Of a stretch of 50,576 bases of DNA, positions 43,105 through 50,576 are shown one piece after another. The stretch lies in NCBI RefSeq assembly GCF_963678635.1, contig NW_026971740.1, positions 1-50,576 on the forward strand. Reading direction: 5' to 3'. The stretch is from Symsagittifera roscoffensis. Taxonomy: Eukaryota > Xenacoelomorpha > Acoela > Convolutidae. Made by a program: the position numbers and the translations under genes. The notes beneath the pieces were generated by a model. The model was not told the DNA's origin, did no database searches, and saw nothing but the letters and a program-made list of their open reading frames with translations. Each line of letters opens with the position of its first letter. The first letter of the stretch is position 1.

Positions 43105-44741
43105 GTGATGATAACAGCCTCTAGGAGCAACGGAGAAGATAAAGTGGAGTTGCCTGGCTGGGGACCAGAAGACTGGGTCAAACATGGTAGCTGTCTGGCG
43201 GAAGTCTGTGGACTGGAGGGTCACGTTTGTGGAGGTCTAGACTGTGTGAAGACCCTGGAGAAACAACACAAGCAATTGACGGTATTGTTTGGAAACGTAG
43301 TGATGAAAGCTAGAACAGAAACGGAACTGATAGCAGACTGCCGTGGAGGAACCGATGTGAACCTATTGACTGCACTAGGATTCTACAGTATGTTTGGTTC
43401 ATTAGAGTCACTATTGAATCTGGAACAGAAACATGAGATGGTCACAGCCATCAGCGTAGAAGTATTCCCAGGAGTTCTGCAGACTGAGCAGAAATACATA
43501 GGAAATTGGAGGGAAGCAATAGAGACGGAAATGAACATCAGACACAGCGAGACTTATTGTAGACCATCAGGAGCACGATATTTGGTGGGTTCAACGTTGG
43601 CTCCAATGTGCAAGAGCAGATACCCTGTACATTTCGTAGCTGTGGACGTGAAGAGTACAAGAACGATCGTGGATCAAGCCTTCTCAGTGCCGAAGTGTGT
43701 GAGATTGGCGAGAATGTCCGAGAAGTCTTACGAGTTACTATGTAAGATGTTCTCAGCAGTTTCAGAGAGAACCAAAGAAGAATTGGAGTCGATACTAGGA
43801 AAGAAATGGGGTATGTGAGCGGGAACTTCAGTGACTTTGAGAGACAGAAACAGAGAGGATCAACTGTCACAGATTACAATGCAGTAGATGAGAATGATGA
43901 AGTCCACCGAGTGATGATGGAAGTAGAACCATTGCTGGAAGCTTCGGGAAAATGTAATTGGAGGAGCATCATGTTGACGCATGACGAGTTTCCTTGCCAC
44001 TGCTTGCTGCAGACCTGGTGCTATCCCAAGCGTAGTAATCTGATGTTGATCTGGGACTCTGGAGAGCTGCTCTCCATGGGTTTACCAGATTCATCACAGC
44101 CCGTAACAATAGTGATAGTGGGAGTTATGATGGCGATACGATGGCTGGAAGCTCATGTGAGAGAAAATAACAGACAGGAGGCACCGACGAGAGAACAATT
44201 GCGGAAATGAGATTGTCTAAAAGGTTTAGATCTTTTTGAGACAATGTGCAAAGTTCTAAACATTCCGATGGAAATGAAGAAGATATGGGCAAGAAAACGA
44301 TTGATGCCATGGTTCAGAGCTAACATGACTGCATGGTTGTACGATTATGCGAAAAAGCATATGTCGAAGCATGGCAGAGTGTACAGTGAATATCAGCTAG
44401 ACATTGGAGCAGGAGCTTTCAAGCGAGCTCTCGTGACTCATCGGAATGCAGTAACCACCGCTGTGAAAAGAATTTCCAGGACGAGTGAACGTAGTGGAAA
44501 GGAGAAAGCAGAGATGCTGAAAGAAGATTTGGAGAGAAACGTGACGTTGTGTCTCCACAACAGCTTCTGCAGGAACAGAGAATCTAACGTGGATCCCCTA
44601 CCTTGCTGCAAACAGAGGGTAGAAGAGCAGAAGTGTTGGAGGACGGCTTCCAGCAGCGTCAGGATAGCTAACGACGTGTTACAAGATACGGAGACTGAGA
44701 GTTCAGAGTAAGTATCACAGGAGGAAGAAATGGAGCATTGA
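43105..44741 (+). pseudogene. Cys-rich protein of X (broken)
   Basis: Collinear with 9144-7504 of B; starts MMITASRSNGEDKVEL. Lesions are a small deletion giving TGA after KKWGM (43816), TTA to TGA near 44208, and TCA to TAA near 44711; the B stop codon position is at 44739. X keeps TGG where B has a TGA (after HCLLQT). The Cys positions of the N-terminal cluster are kept except for minor changes. Confidence 0.75.
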
Positions 44742-45557
44742 CGAATGACCGAAAAACAAGAGAAAAGAGACGAAATTAGAAGAATTTAGAAATTTTAGAA
44801 CTTCTAAACGACGAAAAAAGAAGAAAACAAAGGAGTGATAAAGAAAAGTTAAACTCAGAATTGTTTTATGTGTGTGAAAAAACTCAAGTGAGAAACCAAG
44901 CAACCAAGTTGTAATTGAAAACTGAAACATTAAGTTGAGTTTTGAAATTGTTGCATTTATAAATTTGCATTTTGATTTTAGTTGAAGTGGCTTTAGAGAC
45001 ACTCACTTACTATTTATTTAGAAAGGCTTAAGGGAAGGAGTATATTTAAATATTCCAGCCTACATGACTGTTTTTAATCAGCTAGGAGAACAAATCACTT
45101 TGTGGTGATATGGGAGGCTTGAGTAATCTCTCGAAGAGGGAGATTGTTTCATTGTTCTTTCTAACCACAGAGTTTCTTAGTTTTAATATTCAGGAGAATA
45201 ACAAGCAAGGTTTCCGAAGGGAAAAGCATAGTAGGATAATTTTAGCTTGTTGGTTGGCAGGACTGTCCTGCAAGCCAACACCTTTTAAATCTAAGAGAAA
45301 AAGTTTTAATCGGGACATTGACACTGGAAGTCAGAAAATATGTTTCATCTTAGGTCATATCCTCAATGTGCGGATTAATGAAAGAATTTGAAGGCTATAG
45401 TGATGTATTATGATGCCATCTATATTCTGCAGTGAGTCGATGTGACGTGGATAAAGGTAATTTCGTGCATTTTGTAAATTCTGTTCGATGACACTGTAAC
45501 CATTTTACGAACATTGCGTGATTCAATGAGGACATTGACCGGACTGTCCGGGGAGTA
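44742..45557 (+). other. 3' noncoding region of X
   Basis: Matches 7503-6684 of B. There is no gene. It is AT-rich and includes a GCAGGACTGTCCTGC palindrome (about 45258) and, just before the LTR, GGACTGTCCGGGGAGTA, a weak polypurine tract. Confidence 0.6.
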
Positions 45558-46469
45558 TGTGACATTCGATCAGAATGGCCGAAATGCAATCTCTGCAAAA
45601 TTCGAATTTTTAGCAGCGAGCCTTCCGGATTGGTGATTATTAAGAATTAAGAACGTTATTGGAACGATTGGCCAAATGGTGAAGGCTAGAATATTCTGGT
45701 GTTTTAAATTTTAAAAAATTCGAATTATGACGTCATTTTTCTGAGAAACGCCAGAAACGGCCATTTTGGCAGAAAAGCTAGAAGAAAACACAACAACATT
45801 AGTTGCGCGGACGATAAGTACGAAAATTGTGAGAAAAAACAATAACAGATTGCAGGAATAGCAGTGAACACTCCGAGTAGCGACACAATAGTTGCAAGGC
45901 CGTTGCAGGCAACGGTGAAGGGTGGAGGACAGCCTTCCGGATTAAGAAGAAATCAAGATTAGCAAGCTTGATTCAGTGGATTCAAGAATCCGGAAGGGTT
46001 TCGGGACTGAAACTTTTAGCCTGTTATATAGACTTTTAGCTTCTTGCCATGTCCTGATTTGAATTTAATTAACATCTAGATTCATTTTGATAAGGATGAG
46101 AAGCTAGGAGTTGGGGGAAAGGGTTGATCCATCTTCGATGGAGATGATGATTTTTATCTACTGAACAATAACAATAGTAATATAATAAATCGTAGTAGCC
46201 CTGTTTTTAGGAGTGACCTCGTGGTCTGGGGATACTGAGACCCAGCTATGAGCTCACTATTTCTGCATGTAATTTAGTTAATTTGAGTGTTTTGACCGAA
46301 GCCGAAAGCAATAACGTTTTTGTCGACCCGATGTTGGAAAGGACCACCGAAAAGTACTGGCTTGGTAGAGACGGTGAAAAGCATGCAAAGCTCTGTTTAG
46401 ACGTTAGCCAGTCGTCTTAAGACATAGTTTTGTTTTCCGTCGATATGTATCTTCCGGGTGAATGTTACA
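45558..46469 (+). repeat. 3' LTR of element X
   Basis: Starts TGTGACATTCG, ends TGAATGTTACA, 912 bp. It is visibly more diverged from the two B LTRs than they are from each other, in keeping with X being older. It has TGACGTCA at 45728-45735, the paired CCGGA motifs (45938-46003), a TTATATAG box (about 46024) and an ATAATAAATC polyadenylation-like word near 46182. Right of it, the LINE RT frame resumes. Confidence 0.9.
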
Positions 46470-47332
46470 TGCAGTGCTTTGCTCGCACGATTGTTTGCAT
46501 GAGAAGTCCAGTTAAGATTTTTTGACATTATCATTCCAAGATCTTTAAGTTCGTTAGGCTGTTCGAATTTGTACGAGAATATACTTAGGTTGCACTGGCC
46601 CTTAATTACTAGTGTTTTGCTCTTGGTCATATTGAGGCGCATTTCATTGGTTTGACACCACTTCCAGACTTTTCTAATATCAATGTGCAGGGTAGTCGGG
46701 TCGGTGCCCGTAATTTTATAGTCATCCGCATAGCCGTAGCACGATGACATGACACATTTTGGCAAGTCGTTAATGTATACTAAGAAAAGGAGTGGCCTTA
46801 GAATAGATCCTCGCGGCACTCCACTATAAATTGGCAGTTGGCTTGAGACCGAGCTGCCGATGCGTACTGTTTGGGTTCGACCGGTCAGGTAACTTTTGAT
46901 TAGATCCAATATTGGGCCTGTTATTCCAGCTCTGCTGAGTTTTTCGATCATTATATTGTGATTTACTTTGTCAAAAGCCTTCTGGAAGTCGAGGTAAAAT
47001 GACGCTAGGAAGTGGCAGTTGCTATTGTTAAAGTTCACAAACATTTTGTGCAGGTATTCGATTAGGTTTGTTATAGATGAGCGTCTTTGCCGAAAACCGT
47101 GTTGAGATTGGGACAATGCGGTGGATAAGATTGGGTGCATTCTGTCGAAAATAAATTTCTCGAGGACTTTGGATACTGCTACCAATTGTTTGTTCCCTTC
47201 TTTAAATATGGGGATTATTTCGCTTGTTTTCCAGAATGATGGGAAGTAGCATTTCTTTGCAATTGTGTTGAATTTGAGATGCAGTGACTTTGGTAGGGAG
47301 TCTGATAATTTTTTCAGCAGGTTGTTCCCCAT
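46470..47332 (-). pseudogene. LINE reverse transcriptase, cut by the insertion of X
   Basis: Non-LTR RT motifs are present in order: SFWKTSEIIPIFKEGN, HGFRQRRSSITNL, LDFQKAFDKVNH, SGVPRGSILRPLLFLVYIN and GYADDYKI, the catalytic YADD box. The frame starts from the endonuclease side at 47332 after a frameshift near 47400. The usual RPISL block between KEGN and VSKVLEKF is missing by an in-frame deletion. At 46470 the gene is cut after NNRASKAL, where the X LTR begins, so the C-terminal part of RT is displaced beyond the left edge of X. The motif style is that of the CR1/Jockey-type group; the exact clade is not determined. Confidence 0.88.
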
Positions 47333-47388
47333 ACGGTCAAGTCCTTTGGCCTTGCTCTCATCCAGCGATTGCAGAACGAGTTGTATTT

Positions 47389-48693
47389 CTATTCTGAGAA
47401 ATGAATCATCGACATCTTGGGCTGTCCCTCTGTGAGAGTATAATCGTGGTGATTCTTACTGAAAACGGATTGGAAGTACTGACTAAATAATTCGGCTTTT
47501 TCGATATCGGTATTAGATGACTTGTCGTCAAGAAATACTTCAGTTGGGATTGAGCTTGTTTTCATGATAGTTTTGAGGTATTTTTGGACGTTTGAGAAGA
47601 TTCCAGACTTGAAAATTTCTGTTTCATGATTGCATTGGTCTGCTGAGAGCGATAAGGACAATTCAGTTTGTAATTGCTGGATCTTTAGGGTATTTGTTTT
47701 ACTTTGGCGTCTGAGAGTTTCTACTTTTTTCATGAGGTTTGAGCTCGTGGGAGAAACCCAGGGCGCTAGATGTTTCCTATGTTGGGTTGTTTGGGGTATG
47801 TGTTTGACTATAATACCGTAGATCCAATTATACCACTGATCCACCAGGAGATCAACGTTACTGTAGCAGTATGGGTTGAAGTGGTGCTCTCGCAGATATT
47901 CGCCGATTTCGTTCCAGTTGGCTTTTTTGAAGGCAAATCCTGAAAAGTCGTACTTTTGGGAGGGTAGAGGGACCCTTTCGTGATTTATTTTGTGATTCAT
48001 ATGTAACTTTGAGCCGTAAGGTGGGTGATCTGAGGTGAAGTCGTTTTTGAGCCGATTGTCCATGTATATGTCTAGTATGATATCAGGATTGTTGCAGAGC
48101 AGGATATTCAGGCTCTTTCCGGTATCGGTTATGATGAATTGTTCCAGGTTTAATTCCTGGAAGTTGTCTGGGACGTTTTGTTCGTACTCGCATTTTGATG
48201 AGAGTGATTTCCAATTTGTACAAGAGAAGTTGATATCTCCAACAATGACAAGATTTTGTATGCCTTGATCGCGTTGTGTTGCTTTTATTAAGTTCAGCAA
48301 TGAGTTAAGTTGATCTAGTGACCATCGGTATGGGCAATACACAGGGGCACAATATATACAGCAGACAAGTATTGGTACAGATACCTTGAGTTGAACCATT
48401 ACGCAGTCTTGCATGCCTGTATCAATGCGGTTATGTGATATGTTGGCGTTGATGCCAATTAGAACTCCTCCGTGTTTTGATAGACCGGCTTTTGAAGTTC
48501 TTTCAGAACGATAGAGTTCAAATTGAGGCAAGAATATGGAGTTGTCTGTTATGTCGTTGGTTAACCATGTTTCGGTTAGGCAAAGTAGTTGATATTGACA
48601 GCTTGTGTTTATCGCATTTGCGAAGTTTGATTTTCGATTGTAGTCAAGTATGCTTCGGACGTTGTAGATGAGTAGGCTAGGAAAAATTTCTAG
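47389..48693 (-). pseudogene. LINE ORF2 endonuclease (APE type)
   Basis: The frame directly after the ORF1 stop reads LEIFPSLLIYNVRSI (Asn of the first motif), LLCLTETWL (catalytic Glu), SKHGGVLIGI, a VIVGDINF motif (Asp/Asn), and SDHPPYG (final Asp-His). These are the hallmark positions of apurinic-like endonucleases that nick target DNA for target-primed reverse transcription. The frame has no ATG near its start and is in register with ORF1 across a single TGA (48694-48696). It ends in TAG at 47389 because of a small indel; the RT continues one frame away. Confidence 0.85.
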
Positions 48694-49351
48694 TCAATTG
48701 CAGATTGAGTTATCCGTTTTTTCGGTTGCAACTGCTGTCAATCTGTTTTCTATTTTCTGGTAGAGTTTTCCATCGCGGATGCGCAGGTTTTGTTTATCAA
48801 TGTTTTCGTTTATGAGCTCCCGCCGTTTTTGCAGTGCTTGATTATCGAGTTTTGCTTCATCCACTGATAGCTCGCGGCTGACAAACACAGGTTTGTCATA
48901 TGTTTTTAGGCGGCAAGCGGATGATAGTATTAGTCGTTTCTGCCAAATTGGGACTTTTACCAGTATGGTTCGGTCCTTGCCTTCCTGTCGTTGACCCATC
49001 CGGAACAGATCAACTATCTCTGGCACAATTTGCATGTGCTCCAAGATTTCCTTTACTTGTTGGAGGTCATTTTTTTGCCTTTTCTTTGATCTTTGTCGTT
49101 TAGTTCAGGGACGCCGCGGATGCGGATTCCGTTTTGCTTTTCTTGCTTTGGCGTTGCGTTTATCGGTACCTTGGTTTTTGCTTCTGATTTGATCTCGTTT
49201 GGCTTCATTGTAGTTTGGGAGAACAGCGTTTTAATCTCCTGTACGTTTTTCTGAGTTCGTCCATGTCCTCTTCAATCTTCTTGAATTGCTTCGGCGAGGT
49301 TTGTTCAGCGTCACTGAATGCTTTCGGAGACTGCAACCGGATTTTTTCCAT
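48694..49351 (-). pseudogene. LINE ORF1 (RNA-binding type), with frameshifts
   Basis: The ATG at 49351 gives MEKIRLQSPKAF and a short coiled coil (FKKIEEDMDELRKTYRRLK). After a frameshift near 49230 the next part reads GIRIRGVPELN, and after a second near 49075 (within a run of seven A) it reads DLQQVKEILEHM, ILVKVPIWQKRL, FVSRELSVDEA and IRDGKLY. That pattern resembles ORF1 proteins of CR1-like animal LINEs, with an RRM-like fold followed by a conserved C-terminal domain. It ends at TGA 48694. Confidence 0.7.
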
Positions 49352-50073
49352 CAGTATGCATGCATGTAAGATGTATTTAGGCCCAATAGGCAAGGAATTT
49401 CTCCCTTTGTATATTCAAGTTTTACTGTTCATATTCGCCATTTATTTGAGATTAATTCTTTATAGCTTTATATCATCAAAATTTCGCCATAGTTAATATA
49501 GTATTCTTTTCTTCAGTCCGATTCTTTCACTGATTTTCGCAGTCTTCGGAGTTTCTGAAGTTTCATCTTGATTTTGGGAGAAATGGTAATTTTTGAAAAA
49601 CTTGAATTAGCCATGTCAATCTCAAGTTTAACTCAGCATCCGAAATTGATTAAATTAGAAGACTCGAGTTATAATTGCGGGAAACTGGAATTAATAGAGT
49701 ATGGGGAACCTTGATTGCGCAGGTCGACGATTGAAGCGACCCAAAGGCCCAGAGAACAAATCTTGAGTTTAAACTAAATTATTCCTAAAACTTCTAGCGT
49801 TGCTTTAGTTATATAATTTATTTGATACTAGAGTCTTGTCACTATGTGAGCACTGCATGTTGAGATAAGGCGGGTTTTAGATTGATCCATTTGAAAATGA
49901 TCAACGGTAGACTGTCTGATAAAAACTAGTAATACACTTGAGTTTCCAACCCTGTTTTAAACGGCATTTGCATGTTTTATGTATTTATAGAACTAGTCAT
50001 GGGGACGTTTTTATTTTTAGGGTGAAGCGGGATGTATTTCGGAAGAAACTTTCAAGCTGTAATATAATTAGTA
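49352..50073. other. AT-rich flank or LINE 5' sequence
   Basis: I see no gene, RNA or repeat I can support here. It may hold the LINE 5' untranslated region followed by host flank. Confidence 0.5.
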
Positions 50074-50267
50074 GCAAAAAGTTCGGACAGACAAAATTAA
50101 TTAAAAAGAGCAATTGACTTATTTTGGAAAAATTTTGCATACAAAATCTAATTTTACAGTCCAATTTTGTGTCTCAAGGTTGTATGAAAAACAAAATTGC
50201 ATGCAAAAAACTGCCAAAATGGTACGATTGCTCTTTTTAATTATTTCTGTCTGTCCGAACTTTTTGC
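50074..50267. repeat. Foldback (MITE-like) element, 194 bp
   Basis: The left arm 50074-50114 (GCAAAAAGTTCGGACAGACA start) is the near-exact reverse complement of 50227-50267, with about 3 mismatches over 41 bases. Complementarity continues inward (TTTTGGAAAAATTTTGCATAC against the inner right side), so almost the whole unit can fold into one hairpin. Weaker match continues outward (TATA..AG.), hinting at TA-flanked Tc1/mariner-type ends. There is no coding capacity. Confidence 0.75.
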
Positions 50268-50576
50268 AACTCTCTATACGATCTTGGAGTCCCATGTCGA
50301 AGGCGAACCGATTTTGCTCCGACAGAATGAGGTAGAAAAACACAAGAGGTAAAGTCCCTGACCAAAAATTATCAAGACAAATTATCCCTTATATAAGAAT
50401 CTTAACTAGATTAACTACTCTTAAAAATATAGATAAAAAAGGCAACAGAATGAAATATTGAAACTTCTGAAAATCCGAACAAAATGCAACTTCTGGTATT
50501 GGCAAAAGGAATCGCACAAAAAACTTAAATACGGAGTATCTGCCCAACAAGGCAATCAAGTCTTGGGAAGCTCAAA
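50268..50576. other. Flanking AT-rich sequence, no feature seen
   Basis: No gene or repeat is supported in these last 309 bases. Confidence 0.4.

Larger units (their letters stand above)
32197..46469 (+). mobile_element. Giant gypsy-like element X, right part (pol to 3' LTR)
   Basis: This resumes X pol exactly where 5760 left off and runs collinear with B through RT, RNase H, linker, integrase tail, macro domain, coiled-coil gene, SGNH polyprotein, Cys-rich gene and 3' noncoding region to a 912 bp LTR. A deletion equivalent to about 1.74 kb of B removed the integrase zinc finger and catalytic core (junction near 33985-33993). Many stops and frameshifts are private to this copy. It inserted into a LINE whose RT gene resumes at 46470. 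Confidence 0.9.
46470..49351 (-). mobile_element. Non-LTR retrotransposon (LINE) with ORF1, APE endonuclease and RT, interrupted
   Basis: The element reads right to left: ORF1 (49351-48694), endonuclease (48693-47389), RT (47332-46470). The 5' end is not clear and may extend right of 49351. The 3' end is separated by insertion of X. It is the oldest visible layer in the window. The sense strand is A-rich, as is common for LINEs. Confidence 0.85.

Noticed and set aside
45110-45391. 93-codon frame in the X 3' noncoding region
   Set aside because: Not kept as a frame in the matching region of B.

Overview
This window is eukaryotic, most likely invertebrate animal, and is made of transposable elements inserted inside one another. 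There is no operon layout and there are no ribosome binding sites. The coding sequence consists of retroelement polyproteins on both strands, many broken by stops and small indels. I found no host single-copy gene and cannot name the species.

There are three nested layers. (1) The oldest is a non-LTR retrotransposon (LINE) on the minus strand at about 46470-49351+, with ORF1, an APE-type endonuclease and a reverse transcriptase (RT). (2) A very large Ty3/gypsy-like LTR element, called X here, sits on the plus strand inside the LINE RT. Its left part is 1-5760 (its start lies outside the window) and its right part is 32197-46469, ending in a 912 bp LTR. (3) A second copy of the same family, called B, lies on the minus strand inside X pol (5761-32196, 26,436 bp). 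B is bounded by two 923 bp LTRs and flanked by a TAA(T) target duplication. The break in X falls inside one codon neighbourhood of its pol gene, and the two halves of X rejoin exactly across B.

Reading B from 32196 down to 5761, the order is: 5' LTR; a roughly 3 kb leader with an array of TCCGGAGGGG-type motifs; gag with zinc knuckles; pol (protease, RT, RNase H, a long linker, integrase with a GPY/F-like tail); a macro domain directly after integrase; a roughly 0.4 kb spacer ending in a good 3' splice-site sequence; a coiled-coil protein; a polyprotein of about 2,040 codons that starts with a complete SGNH (GDSL) hydrolase domain; a Cys-rich protein of about 547 codons; an 0.8 kb 3' noncoding region; and the 3' LTR. 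About 9 kb of coding sequence therefore lies beyond integrase, in two independently decayed copies. A 2,499 bp near-perfect tandem duplication in B (16286-18784 / 18785-21283) doubles the integrase tail and the macro domain. X has instead lost about 1.7 kb containing the integrase zinc finger and DDE core.

Neither copy looks autonomous now. The extra genes are nevertheless collinear and highly similar between copies, and differences in the sampled part are enriched at silent positions, so they look like a real part of the family. The main point of interest is a giant gypsy-like retroelement that carries a Pol-linked macro domain, an SGNH esterase polyprotein and two unrecognised proteins.

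The right end (49352-50576) is AT-rich flank or LINE 5' sequence with a 194 bp foldback (MITE-like) element.
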